The notes beneath the pieces are model-generated. The model did no database searches and was not told the DNA's origin. It saw only the letters and a program-made list of their open reading frames with translations. A stretch of 64,000 nucleotides of DNA from Kangiella taiwanensis (lineage in GTDB: Bacteria; Pseudomonadota; Gammaproteobacteria; Enterobacterales; Kangiellaceae): assembly GCF_020005165.1 (NCBI RefSeq), contig NZ_JAHCLT010000001.1:434001-498000 (forward strand), in the 5' to 3' direction. Positions 19,168 to 27,794 of this stretch are shown here, in pieces (position 1 is the stretch's first letter; the number at the start of each line of letters is the position of its first letter). The position numbers and the translations under genes are program-made.

Positions 19168-20169
19168 ATGACAGTTAAAGTAGCAATTAATGGTTATGGT
19201 CGTATTGGTCGTACAGCGTTACGCGCAATCTATGAGCACGGTTACCGTGACCGTATCGAAGTTGTAGCGATCAACTCTTCACACCCAGCGGAAACAACGA
19301 AGCATTTAACCAAATACGACACCACTCACGGTCGTTTTAATGCTGACGTTTCGACTGACGGTGATCACCTAATCGTTAATGGCGATAAAATTAAGTTGTA
19401 CGCTGAGCGTAATCCTGAGTTGATTCCTTGGGGTGACCAAGACGTAGACGTCGTTTTCGAATGTACTGGCGTATTTAAAGATCAAGCAGGCGCTTCTAAG
19501 CACTTCAAAGGTGGGGCAAAGAAAGTTTTAATTTCTGCGCCAGGTGCAGCAGATGTAGACGCGACAGTGGTGTTCGGCGTTAACGATGACATCTTAAAAC
19601 CAGAGCACAAAGTAGTATCAAACGCTTCGTGTACAACAAACTGCTTGGCGCCTTTAGCGAAAGTATTAAACGACACAGTTGGCATCAAGTCAGGTCTAGT
19701 GAACACGATCCACGCTTACACTAACGATCAGAAATTAATTGATAACCAACACTCTGACTTACGTCGTGCGCGTGCAGCAGCGCAAAGCATTATCCCAACA
19801 AAAACGGGTGCGGCAAAAGCGGTAGGTTTAGTGCTTCCAGAATTGAACGGCAAGATGGACGGTTTCGCCATGCGCGTACCAACGATCAATGTTTCGTGCG
19901 TAGATTTAACTTTCACTGCAGGTCGCGATACAACGGCTGAAGAAATTAACGAAATCGTTAAAAAAGCAGCAGATGGTCACGTACTGGATTACAACGACGA
20001 GCCATTAGTGTCTATCGACTTTAACCACAGCCCAGCATCATCAACTTTCGACGCAGGCCAGACACGTGTTATGGACGGTAACTTGGTTAAAGTGGTTACT
20101 TGGTATGATAACGAGTGGGGCTTCTCGAACAGAATGCTGGATGTTGCCATCAAGATGATGAGTGTTTAA
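19168..20169 (+). CDS. gap: Glyceraldehyde-3-phosphate dehydrogenase, type I
   Basis: A 333-residue NAD-dependent glycolytic enzyme. The Rossmann motif INGYGRIGR is at the N terminus. The catalytic cysteine lies in [13 protein letters not shown], the partner histidine region in [10 protein letters not shown], and [11 protein letters not shown] near the C terminus. The ATG at 19168 is chosen because GGAG sits seven bases upstream; an in-frame TTG at 19156 would place that ribosome binding site inside the gene. It follows tkt by ~105 bp, where enterics place epd in this cluster. Confidence 0.97.
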   Translation: MTVKVAINGYGRIGRTALRAIYEHGYRDRIEVVAINSSHPAETTKHLTKYDTTHGRFNADVSTDGDHLIVNGDKIKLYAERNPELIPWGDQDVDVVFECTGVFKDQAGASKHFKGGAKKVLISAPGAADVDATVVFGVNDDILKPEHKVVSNASCTTNCLAPLAKVLNDTVGIKSGLVNTIHAYTNDQKLIDNQHSDLRRARAAAQSIIPTKTGAAKAVGLVLPELNGKMDGFAMRVPTINVSCVDLTFTAGRDTTAEEINEIVKKAADGHVLDYNDEPLVSIDFNHSPASSTFDAGQTRVMDGNLVKVVTWYDNEWGFSNRMLDVAIKMMSV

Positions 20170-20196
20170 GTTGCCTTTTTGTTTTTATGCTTTGTT

Positions 20197-20255
20197 ATCT
20201 GCTATTTTTTCGTGCTTATGTACTGTAGTACACGCACCCTGCAAAAATAGCAGAT
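20197..20255. repeat. Long nested inverted repeat after gap
   Basis: ATCTGCTATTTTT (20197-20209) and its exact reverse complement (20243-20255) form a 13-bp outer stem. Inside it GTGC/GCAC (20212-20215 with 20234-20237) and TGTAC/GTACA (20219-20223 with 20228-20232) can pair, giving one long hairpin. It may terminate gap mRNA, protect its 3' end, or be a REP-like dispersed repeat. A second small G/C-rich inverted repeat follows at about 20302-20322. No second copy of either was noticed in this window. Confidence 0.6.
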
Positions 20256-20406
20256 GCCTCGCCTAAAGAACAAAAATCCTAACTTAAATAACCAGTATGT
20301 AGGGTGGGTCTTGGCCCGCCGAAGATGAATAAAATAAAAGGCTTTTTTCGGAAAGTCTTTTGCGTTTTTCAGAATATAGAAATACTTTGAATAAAGGTTC
20401 TAAAAC

Positions 20407-21582
20407 ATGAACGTTTTAAGAATGTCCGATTTGGATCTTAAGGGTAAGCGCGTACTGATTCGTGAAGATCTGAATGTGCCGGTTAAAGATGGCAAGATTA
20501 GCAGCGATGTCCGAATTCAGGCGTCGTTGCCAACGATTAAGTTGGCCTTGGAAAAAGGCGCAAAGGTCATGGTGATGTCGCACCGTGGTCGTCCGACCGA
20601 AGGTGTGCTGACAGAAAAAGATTCGATGAAGCTGATCGCTGAGTATTTGGATAATTTACTTGATGCGCCAGTACGCTTGGTCAGTGAGTACCTAGACGGT
20701 GTTGAAGTTGAAGACGGCGAAGTGGTTGTTTTTGAAAACGTTCGTTGCAACGTTGGCGAAAAAGCCAATGATGAGCGCCTCTCAAAAATGTACGCGGAAT
20801 TGTGCGATGTTTTTGTGAATGATGCATTTGGCACAGCGCACCGAGCGCAAGCGTCGACTCACGGCGTAGCCAAGTTTGCACCAGTGGCATGCGCAGGTCC
20901 TTTGCTAGCAGGTGAGTTGGAAGCACTAGGTAAAGCTTTGGATAATCCAGCACGCCCAATGGTGGCGATTGTTGGCGGTTCAAAAGTGTCGACTAAGCTA
21001 ACGGTTCTTGAATCACTTTCAACAGTGGTTGATCAGTTAATCGTTGGCGGCGGTATCGCCAATACCTTTATTGCTGCGACGGGTAAGCCAGTAGGCAAGT
21101 CTTTGTGTGAAGAAGATTTGATCCCTGAAGCAAAGCGTTTAATTGAACAGGCGCAAGCAAAAGGCGGCGAGATTCCAGTACCAGTAGACGTTGTGACAGG
21201 TAAAGAGTTCTCAGAAACAGCAGCGGCAGAGACTAAGTCAGTAGACGACGTGGCTGAAGACGATATGATTTTTGATATTGGTCCAAAGTCAGCGGAGCAT
21301 CTAGCTGAAGTACTAAAAGACGCCAAAACTATTGTGTGGAATGGCCCTGTCGGTGTTTTTGAATTTGATCAGTTTGGTGCAGGTACCGAAGCAATTTCAA
21401 AAGCCATTGCCGAAAGCGGTGCATTCTCAATTGCTGGTGGCGGTGACACATTAGCGGCAGTTGATAAGTATGGTATCAAAGATAAGGTATCGTACATTTC
21501 GACGGGAGGCGGTGCTTTCTTAGAGTTTCTAGAAGGCAAAGAGTTGCCAGCAGTAGCAATTTTAGAAGAGCGCGCTAAGTAG
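20407..21582 (+). CDS. pgk: Phosphoglycerate kinase
   Basis: A 391-residue two-domain glycolytic kinase that converts 1,3-bisphosphoglycerate and ADP to 3-phosphoglycerate and ATP. The N-terminal signature [12 protein letters not shown], the substrate-binding [10 protein letters not shown], and the nucleotide-binding GGSKVSTK and GGGDTLAAV glycine loop in the C-terminal domain are all present. The family usually runs about 390 residues. AAGG nine bases upstream supports the first ATG; an in-frame ATG five codons later lacks a ribosome binding site. fba follows after 73 bp; no pyruvate kinase gene intervenes, as it does in many other gammaproteobacteria. Confidence 0.98.
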   Translation: MNVLRMSDLDLKGKRVLIREDLNVPVKDGKISSDVRIQASLPTIKLALEKGAKVMVMSHRGRPTEGVLTEKDSMKLIAEYLDNLLDAPVRLVSEYLDGVEVEDGEVVVFENVRCNVGEKANDERLSKMYAELCDVFVNDAFGTAHRAQASTHGVAKFAPVACAGPLLAGELEALGKALDNPARPMVAIVGGSKVSTKLTVLESLSTVVDQLIVGGGIANTFIAATGKPVGKSLCEEDLIPEAKRLIEQAQAKGGEIPVPVDVVTGKEFSETAAAETKSVDDVAEDDMIFDIGPKSAEHLAEVLKDAKTIVWNGPVGVFEFDQFGAGTEAISKAIAESGAFSIAGGGDTLAAVDKYGIKDKVSYISTGGGAFLEFLEGKELPAVAILEERAK

Positions 21583-21655
21583 CTTTTTGAAAACTAACTG
21601 GCAGTGCGTGAAGAATTTAAATATTAAACAGTTAAGAGTTTAAGAGGATAACAAG

Positions 21656-22720
21656 ATGGCATTAATTACATTACGCCAATTACTGGATCATGCAGCAGAA
21701 AATGATTACGGTATTCCGGCATTTAACGTGAATAACCTTGAGCAAATGCGTGCGGTGATGCAGGCTGCGGATGAAACTGATAGTCCTGTTATCGTTCAAG
21801 CGTCAGCGGGCGCACGTAAGTACGCTGGTTCAAACTTCCTTCGTCACTTGATTTTGGCGGCGACAGAAGAGTTCCCGCATATTCCAGTGTGTATGCACCA
21901 AGACCACGGTGCGTCGCCAGCGATTTGTCAGCAGTCGATTCAATTAGGCTTCTCATCAGTCATGATGGACGGTTCACTTGAAGAAGACATGAAAACGCCA
22001 GCGAGCTATGAGTATAACGCACGTGTGACGAAGTTAGCGGTTGATATGGCACACGCGTGTGGCGTGTCAGTCGAGGGTGAGCTTGGCTGCTTAGGTTCAT
22101 TAGAAACTGGTATGGCTGGCGAAGAAGACGGTTCAGGCGCGGAAGGCAAGTTGAGCATGGATCAGTTGTTAACGGATCCAGAAGAAGCAGCGCAGTTCGT
22201 AAAAGATACGGGCGTTGATGCATTAGCGATTGCCATCGGTACTTCCCACGGTGCTTACAAGTTTACGCGTCCACCAACGGGCGACGTGCTTTCGATTAAG
22301 CGCATTAAAGAAATTCACGAGCGTATCCCTGACACGCACCTAGTGATGCACGGCTCTTCGTCAGTACCACAAGACTGGTTGAAAGTGATCAACGAATACG
22401 GTGGAGACTTAGGAGAAACTTACGGCGTGCCAGTTGAAGAAATTCAAGAAGGCATCAAGCACGGTGTGCGTAAAGTGAACATCGATACTGACTTACGCTT
22501 AGCAGCAACAGGTGCGGTTCGTAAATTCTTGAAGCACAACCCGAAAGAGTTTGATCCACGCAAATATAACAAAGCAGCTCAAGACGCGATGCAAGCGATC
22601 TGTAAAGCACGCTATGAGTCGTTCGGCACGGCGGGTAATGCGGCTAAAATTAAGCCGATTAACATGGAGCAAATGGCTGCGGATTATAAAGCAGGCAAAC
22701 TTGATCCTCGCGTTAAATAA
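21656..22720 (+). CDS. fba: Fructose-bisphosphate aldolase, class II (Calvin-type subgroup)
   Basis: A 354-residue zinc-dependent aldolase that interconverts fructose-1,6-bisphosphate with two triose phosphates. N-terminal [13 protein letters not shown], zinc-ligand segment [20 protein letters not shown], the ligand-containing TSHGAYKF and VMHGSSSVP are all seen. The pattern fits the subgroup annotated as Calvin-cycle type, found in many non-photosynthetic proteobacteria, rather than E. coli FbaA. GAGGAT eight bases upstream supports the start. A strong terminator follows, marking the end of the pgk–fba unit. Confidence 0.97.
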   Translation: MALITLRQLLDHAAENDYGIPAFNVNNLEQMRAVMQAADETDSPVIVQASAGARKYAGSNFLRHLILAATEEFPHIPVCMHQDHGASPAICQQSIQLGFSSVMMDGSLEEDMKTPASYEYNARVTKLAVDMAHACGVSVEGELGCLGSLETGMAGEEDGSGAEGKLSMDQLLTDPEEAAQFVKDTGVDALAIAIGTSHGAYKFTRPPTGDVLSIKRIKEIHERIPDTHLVMHGSSSVPQDWLKVINEYGGDLGETYGVPVEEIQEGIKHGVRKVNIDTDLRLAATGAVRKFLKHNPKEFDPRKYNKAAQDAMQAICKARYESFGTAGNAAKIKPINMEQMAADYKAGKLDPRVK

Positions 22721-22737
22721 TCGTATTGTCGATGTTT

Positions 22738-22768
22738 TAAAAAGGCCAGCAATTTGCTGGCCTTTTTT
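22738..22768 (+). terminator. Terminator after fba
   Basis: AAGGCCAGC and GCTGGCCTT form a perfect 9-bp stem with loop AATTT, followed by a T run, just after the aldolase stop codon. Confidence 0.92.
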
Positions 22769-22849
22769 GAAAACTTTATTGACTTACCTTTAAGGAAATA
22801 ATAAGATTTTCGCGCTCTAGGGATATCAATATAAAAGAAAAGGATCAAT

Positions 22850-23688
22850 ATGAAAAGCTGTATTTTATCACGCTATTATTTTTGACCTTAGTATTTGTTT
22901 CTGATGCAAAAGCTGCTGATGCTGTGTACGAGTGTCATAATTGTGCCACTTATCAATATAAGCAAAAAGCTTATCAAGTTATCCCAAAGAATGCATACTA
23001 CGGGAATTGGGATGTTTATATTGTGGACGTTAAAAATAACTTATTAAAGCGTTATAGCGTATTTTTGGAAACTGACCCAGCCTTCCCTACAGGAGTTTTT
23101 AAAACCGCATTTGAAACAACTCCCGAGTCATCTTTTGTTAATAAATTTAATGATTTGGTTGCATCGTATAATGATTTAAAGGGAGCAATTGACAGTCAAA
23201 AGATTGACTACCCCGATGGTAGCGCCTTTGACTTGAGAGGAGGAAGTCATACTGCGCTCGAAAGCAGAATAAGTGACTACATTGTTAACGATACTAATAT
23301 TGTAGAATACGCAGCTTATTACTTAACAGTGGCTAGTTCTATAGTAGGGCTTATTACTTCAGATACACAAATAATTGTAACTATACATTTTGCAGATGGA
23401 AGTAAAGTAGACATGAAGCTTATTGGGGCAACTGAGTCACTTCTTTTTGAATACGTAGAAGGTTCAGTTAGGGATGGTAATGGGAATAGCATTCCTGATA
23501 GCCAAGCTGATTTTAATGGGTATTATGGCGAGTTCACAACTCATGATGATAGTTTAAGTCGTTGGTTACAATGGGCCGAAATGAATGGCATACCGATCAC
23601 TTATGGCGGTAGTGGAGGCAGAGTAGAAGTATACTGCTATAATGAGCCAGGTGGAACTGTATGTGTTTATAAGAGGTTACAATATTAA
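22850..23688 (+). CDS. Secreted hypothetical protein; signal peptide split by a frameshift
   Basis: An unrecognised protein of about 280 residues if read through. An ATG at 22850 with a good AAGGA encodes MKSCILSRYYF and then meets TGA. The main frame opens with no ATG at its start (only TTG at 22882) and continues LTLVFVSDAKA, then ADAVYECHNC. The two pieces join into a complete signal peptide if the five-T run at 22879-22883 had one more T. The mature part has two N-terminal and two C-terminal cysteines, a repeated YNDL/DYIVND region, a central hydrophobic stretch (TVASSIVGLIT) and a DGNGNSIPDSQAD loop resembling calcium-binding loops. It overlaps the next gene (TAATG). Whether it is functional, phase variable, a broken gene or a sequencing error is unresolved. 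Confidence 0.6.
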
Positions 23689-23900
23689 TGAAATTTGATG
23701 CACTAACTTACCTAATGGTTACCTCTATTTGGGCTGTGATATCAGGTACATTAGGGTACTTTTTATCAAAAGGGATTGCTGAAAACCCAAAGAGTATAGG
23801 GGTGCTGAATTTCTTTTTAGGACTGATAATACCACCGATAAGTTGGATTTCCTTAGTACTTTTAAGCCTAAAAATAAAGAAAGTAAAATCGTCAAATTAA
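23688..23900 (+). CDS. Small two-helix membrane protein
   Basis: A 70-residue protein with hydrophobic segments at about 7-27 and 42-62 and a basic C terminus (KIKKVKSSN). Its start overlaps the preceding stop codon, so translation is probably coupled to the secreted protein upstream. It has no recognisable family. The pair lies between the fba terminator and serA, in A+T-rich sequence unlike the neighbouring metabolic genes. Confidence 0.55.
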   Translation: MKFDALTYLMVTSIWAVISGTLGYFLSKGIAENPKSIGVLNFFLGLIIPPISWISLVLLSLKIKKVKSSN

Positions 23901-23924
23901 TTTACAAAACCTAGAGCAATATAT

Positions 23925-23953
23925 TTATACTAGCGGTTTGACCGCTAGTATAA
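23925..23953. terminator. Palindromic terminator between convergent genes
   Basis: A 13-bp perfect stem (TATACTAGCGGT and its complement, loop TTG) overlaps the serA stop codon. Neither side has a long T run, so it may act as a weak bidirectional terminator or mRNA end protector. Confidence 0.6.
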
Positions 23954-25177
23954 AATCCTAGCCCGAATCGTTCCTTCGATTTGACGCATTTTATCTAAAG
24001 CCGTCTGACTCGAACCATCTTCGATGTCAGTGACCACATAACCAAGATCGCCTTGAGTTTGCAAATACTGGCCTGAGATGTTGACGTTATTCTCAGACAG
24101 GATCTGGTTGATTTGGGTCAAAACACCAGGACGGTTGTGGTGAATATGCAGAATACGATGACGATTATCATGCTCCGGTAGCGACACCTGCGGGAAGTTT
24201 ACCGCTGACATGGTTGAGCCGTTATTGCTGTATTTAATCATCTTATCAGCAACTTCAATCGCAATATTTTCTTGGGCTTCTTGTGTGCTACCGCCAATAT
24301 GTGGCGTCAATATAACATTATCAAACGCCCTTAATGGTGATTGGAATTCTTCACTATTTGACTTTGGCTCAGTCGGAAACACGTCAATCGCAGCGCCAGC
24401 GAGGCGTTTATCTTCTAGTGCTTGAGCTAGAGCATCGATATCAACCACGGTTCCTCGGGAAGCGTTGATTAAAATACTGTCCTGCTTCATCTGAGCAATT
24501 TGTGTTTGCCCCATCATGCCTTTTGTTTCAGGGGTTTCAGGAACATGTAGACTGACAACGTCTGATGAAGACAGCAAATCATTCAGTTCTGCAACTTGTT
24601 CGGCGTTACCCAGCGTCAGCTTATTTTCAATATCAAAGAAGCGAACTTTCATGCCGATCCCCTCGGCTAAGATACCAAGTTGAGTACCGATATGACCATA
24701 GCCAATAATACCTAGCGTTTTACCACGAGCTTCGTTAGATTGAGCAGCACTTTTATGCCATTCACCACGGTGGGCTGCTGCGTTTTTCGCAGGAATTCCG
24801 CGTAGTAGCATGATCATTTCACCTAGAACCAGTTCCGCAACGCTACGGGTATTGGAATAGGGTGCGTTAAAGACAGGAATGCCTCTACTTTGTGCTGCAT
24901 CGAGATTAACTTGATTGGTGCCAATACAAAAGCAGCCAACAGCTACTAACTTATTAGCTGCGTTGAGGACACTTTCAGTTAACTGACTGCGCGAGCGAAT
25001 ACCAATGAAGTGATAGTCACGAATAGTGTCTAACAACTCGGATTCGGACAGTGCCGTTTTGTGGTAAGTCACATTGTCATAACCATCCCGGCGAAAAATA
25101 TCTTCGGCGACAGGATGTACCCCTTCTAGTAACAATACTTTAAGGTCTTGCTTGTTATATGACGTATTCGTAGGCAT
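23945..25177 (-). CDS. serA: D-3-phosphoglycerate dehydrogenase
   Basis: A 410-residue enzyme that catalyses the first committed step of serine synthesis. It has the D-isomer 2-hydroxyacid dehydrogenase fold: NAD-binding GYGHIGTQLG near residue 155, catalytic Arg in NASRGTVVD, Glu in DVFPTEP and His in TPHIGGSTQEA. A C-terminal ACT domain (about 335-410, HIHHNRPGVLTQIN) implies feedback control by serine. Length matches E. coli SerA (410). In E. coli serA and rpiA are adjacent; here an acyl carrier protein and the prsK/prsR genes lie between them. Confidence 0.97.
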   Translation of the reverse strand: MPTNTSYNKQDLKVLLLEGVHPVAEDIFRRDGYDNVTYHKTALSESELLDTIRDYHFIGIRSRSQLTESVLNAANKLVAVGCFCIGTNQVNLDAAQSRGIPVFNAPYSNTRSVAELVLGEMIMLLRGIPAKNAAAHRGEWHKSAAQSNEARGKTLGIIGYGHIGTQLGILAEGIGMKVRFFDIENKLTLGNAEQVAELNDLLSSSDVVSLHVPETPETKGMMGQTQIAQMKQDSILINASRGTVVDIDALAQALEDKRLAGAAIDVFPTEPKSNSEEFQSPLRAFDNVILTPHIGGSTQEAQENIAIEVADKMIKYSNNGSTMSAVNFPQVSLPEHDNRHRILHIHHNRPGVLTQINQILSENNVNISGQYLQTQGDLGYVVTDIEDGSSQTALDKMRQIEGTIRARILY

Positions 25178-25321
25178 AACAGTTCGCGAGTGCGTTCCTT
25201 GTTTTGATAAAAGTTAAATGGTCAGATGAGGTTTATTTAAGCAAATCAAAAAAGCGATAGAAAGTGTTTCTGTAAATTATTGCGATTGGATGACAAAAAA
25301 GGTGTTTGTATGGGTTGTTTT

Positions 25322-25330
25322 TGCTACAAT
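25322..25330 (+). promoter_or_regulatory. Extended -10 promoter candidate upstream of the ACP gene
   Basis: TGCTACAAT matches an extended -10 element (TGn plus TACAAT), 81 bp before the acyl carrier protein ATG. There is no convincing -35, as is common for extended -10 promoters. No sigma-54 GG-N10-GC promoter was recognised in 25178-25410. Confidence 0.4.
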
Positions 25331-25410
25331 TTGCCGCCACTTAGCCCCTAAAGGCTGAGTTTTGTTGTTTTTGAGGCTGTGATCGGCCTTGTTTTGAGGA
25401 GAGTTGCCAC

Positions 25411-25674
25411 ATGGCATATGAAGTGAACATCAATAAAATGATTGATTTGTTAAGCGACACTTTGTCGCTATCTGCTGACGAGCTGTCTGCAGACACTCAA
25501 CTTATTGGCAACCTACCTGAGTTTGATTCAATGGCAATTGTCTCCATTTTGATGCAAATCGAAGAGGATTTTGGTATTGAAATCCCTGATGATGAGTTGT
25601 CAGGTGACGTATTCGAAACTGTTCAGTCGTTAACTGAGTTTGTCGAAATCCAGCAAGCTGCAACGGCAATCTAG
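25411..25674 (+). CDS. Acyl carrier protein, possibly of the PrsK/PrsR-linked system
   Basis: An 87-residue acyl carrier protein. The four-helix pattern is clear, and the phosphopantetheine serine is S40 in FDSMAIVSIL (housekeeping AcpP has DSLD). It is therefore probably a specialised carrier, not the fatty-acid synthase ACP. Small ACPs of this type accompany exosortase A/PEP-CTERM polysaccharide loci, which also carry PrsK and PrsR, as here. The GAGGAGAG ribosome binding site is strong. A 113-bp gap precedes prsK. Its acyl substrate and partner ligase are not in this window. Confidence 0.8.
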   Translation: MAYEVNINKMIDLLSDTLSLSADELSADTQLIGNLPEFDSMAIVSILMQIEEDFGIEIPDDELSGDVFETVQSLTEFVEIQQAATAI

Positions 25675-25787
25675 CACTTTATTACACTTCTCAATAACCA
25701 CTATATTATTGATTTTTAAGGCTTAAAGAGTGGATCTTTAGAGCCAATTCTTTTATAACAAAGATTCATTCAAACAAATGATTTGCC

Positions 25788-27794
25788 ATGGCAGGTTTTA
25801 TCGCCAGTATTGTGCTGGCAATCTATCTCTTAGTAATGACCTTGATGCGCTGGCGGCGTATTGCGTTGTTCTGGCCATTGATCGTGGTTGCGCTGACACT
25901 CACCCTGTGGAGTGGCGCAAAATTAGTTGAGCAAACTTACCATCTGCCGTTCTGGCTGGTTGAATGGGTCCGACTGTTCGGTTTTTTCTGCACTTTAGCA
26001 CTTTTTATGTGGAAGTTTGCGCGACCAAACCTTTGGGTTAACGGCGCCGTATGCGTGGTGCTAGCTGCTTGGTTGTTTATTCAGTATCAAGACTTAGGGA
26101 CGATAGCAGTACTCATGAACCCAGGGTTTGCTGGCCTTATCCTGCTATTGTTACTCCACCTCGTTGAAATAGCGGGTAATCAATTCGCTGAAACGTATCG
26201 CAGAGAAATTGCTACGTTAGCAGGAGCGATCGGCTTTATTCTTGTCTGGGACTTGATGTGTATGCTGGTCTTTATGCTAGACGAGTCGAGAAACCCAGAG
26301 GTCTTGGATATTTCTCGAGCGATCGTGACGGCTCTTGCTATCAGTTTTAGCATTATCCACCTGCAGGGTATTGAGCATAGCCGATTCCAGTTGAACGAGG
26401 CATTACCGCGATACCGACCAGAAAGTGGCTTAAACGTCTTTGCTATTTATTGCTGGATTGCCGTCGTCGGCTACATTTTGATAGAAGTCATGACTCGCAA
26501 CGCTGAGTTAGCTTTAGCGTTTCTGTTAACTGCTGGCGTTGGCTTTATGGTGCTGGCATACAAAAAACGATTTTTTGGTCAGTTAAAAATTCTCTATCGA
26601 AAATTATTTTCGGCTTACAAGTACGATTACCGGGAAAGCTGGATTCGATTCAATCGTGCTTTGGATGAAGCAAACGTCACAGGCAATTACTACCAGTTAT
26701 CAATCAAAGCTATCGGTAACATTATTGATAGTCCAGCCGGTAAATTATGGAGCTTGCGTAATGATAGCTTTGCTTTTATCGACCACTGGGAGTCGCCACT
26801 AGCTGAAGACATGAGTTACCAATTACCGCGGTCGTTAAGTGACTTTATGGATAAAACTAACTGGGTTATCGACATCCAAGAGTACCAAAAGAACGCTGAT
26901 ATCTATCGTAGCTTAGATATCGACTTGAGTGATAACTTGTTTCGTAATCATAGAATTTTCATTCCTCTCAGAAGAAATGATGAGTTGATTGGTATTGTAG
27001 GCCTTGCCGCCAGTTACAGTAAGCCTATTCTGAATTGGGAAGACCATGACTTGCTTAAAGCTGCAGGGCTACAGATGGCGAGTTATCTCGCAATGTTTGA
27101 AGCGACAACTCAAATTTATGAGCAGCAGCATTTTGATGCATTTAACCGTTTATCAGCTTTTGTGGTGCATGATATTAAAAACGTTACCGCACAGTTAGAA
27201 CTGATTACACACAATGCTGAGCGGTACAGAGACAACCAGGAATTTGTTGATGATGCCTTTGACACCGTGGCTAGTGCAACCAATCGTCTTAACAAAATGC
27301 TAAGCCAGCTGAAACGTGGCCGAGCAGCCTCTGAATTAAAGAAAGTTTGCGACCTGACAACTTTAGTTAATGAGTTCAAGAAACACGCCGAGCGATTGAA
27401 GTGGACTGGAGAAGTGCCGCAAGTAAAAATCATTGCTGAAAAGGATGCATTACTCAACGTTATTCAACATTTGCACCAAAATGGCTTAGAGGCGAGTGAT
27501 AAACACAGCCTAGTAACGCATCGGATAGAACTAAAAGATGAGCAAGTTCATTGGCATATTTATGACCAAGGAACGGGCATGGATAGTGAGTTTATGAGGA
27601 AGCAACTGTTCAAGCCTTTTGCGACTACCAAGGGTAATGCAGGGATTGGCATTGGAGTTTATCAGTGCCGTTATTTGCTACAAAGCTTCGGTGGTGATTT
27701 AATTATTCATAGTGAAGTTAATCAAGGTACGCATTGTATCGCGATATTAGCCTCTCCAGAGGGAGAGAGGGATGGGGAATATGGCACAAAATAA
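25788..27794 (+). CDS. prsK: PrsK-type membrane histidine kinase
   Basis: A 668-residue kinase with about eight N-terminal membrane helices (residues ~1-260), a GAF-like segment (~320-440), and a kinase core whose phosphoacceptor lies in FVVHDIKN near residue 459. The ATPase domain shows HQNGLEAS (N box), YDQGTGM (G1), LFKPFATTKG and GIGIGVYQC (G2). This architecture, paired with a sigma-54-type regulator, matches PrsK of the PEP-CTERM/exosortase system. No exosortase, EPS polymerase or PEP-CTERM protein is seen in the window. It overlaps prsR by 23 bp, so the two are translationally coupled. Confidence 0.85.
   Translation: MAGFIASIVLAIYLLVMTLMRWRRIALFWPLIVVALTLTLWSGAKLVEQTYHLPFWLVEWVRLFGFFCTLALFMWKFARPNLWVNGAVCVVLAAWLFIQYQDLGTIAVLMNPGFAGLILLLLLHLVEIAGNQFAETYRREIATLAGAIGFILVWDLMCMLVFMLDESRNPEVLDISRAIVTALAISFSIIHLQGIEHSRFQLNEALPRYRPESGLNVFAIYCWIAVVGYILIEVMTRNAELALAFLLTAGVGFMVLAYKKRFFGQLKILYRKLFSAYKYDYRESWIRFNRALDEANVTGNYYQLSIKAIGNIIDSPAGKLWSLRNDSFAFIDHWESPLAEDMSYQLPRSLSDFMDKTNWVIDIQEYQKNADIYRSLDIDLSDNLFRNHRIFIPLRRNDELIGIVGLAASYSKPILNWEDHDLLKAAGLQMASYLAMFEATTQIYEQQHFDAFNRLSAFVVHDIKNVTAQLELITHNAERYRDNQEFVDDAFDTVASATNRLNKMLSQLKRGRAASELKKVCDLTTLVNEFKKHAERLKWTGEVPQVKIIAEKDALLNVIQHLHQNGLEASDKHSLVTHRIELKDEQVHWHIYDQGTGMDSEFMRKQLFKPFATTKGNAGIGIGVYQCRYLLQSFGGDLIIHSEVNQGTHCIAILASPEGERDGEYGTK

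Noticed and set aside
20302-20322. Small G/C-rich inverted repeat as a terminator for gap
   Set aside because: It has G-U pairs, a 2-nt loop and no T run; more likely a dispersed repeat fragment or chance, so it is only mentioned with the larger inverted repeat.
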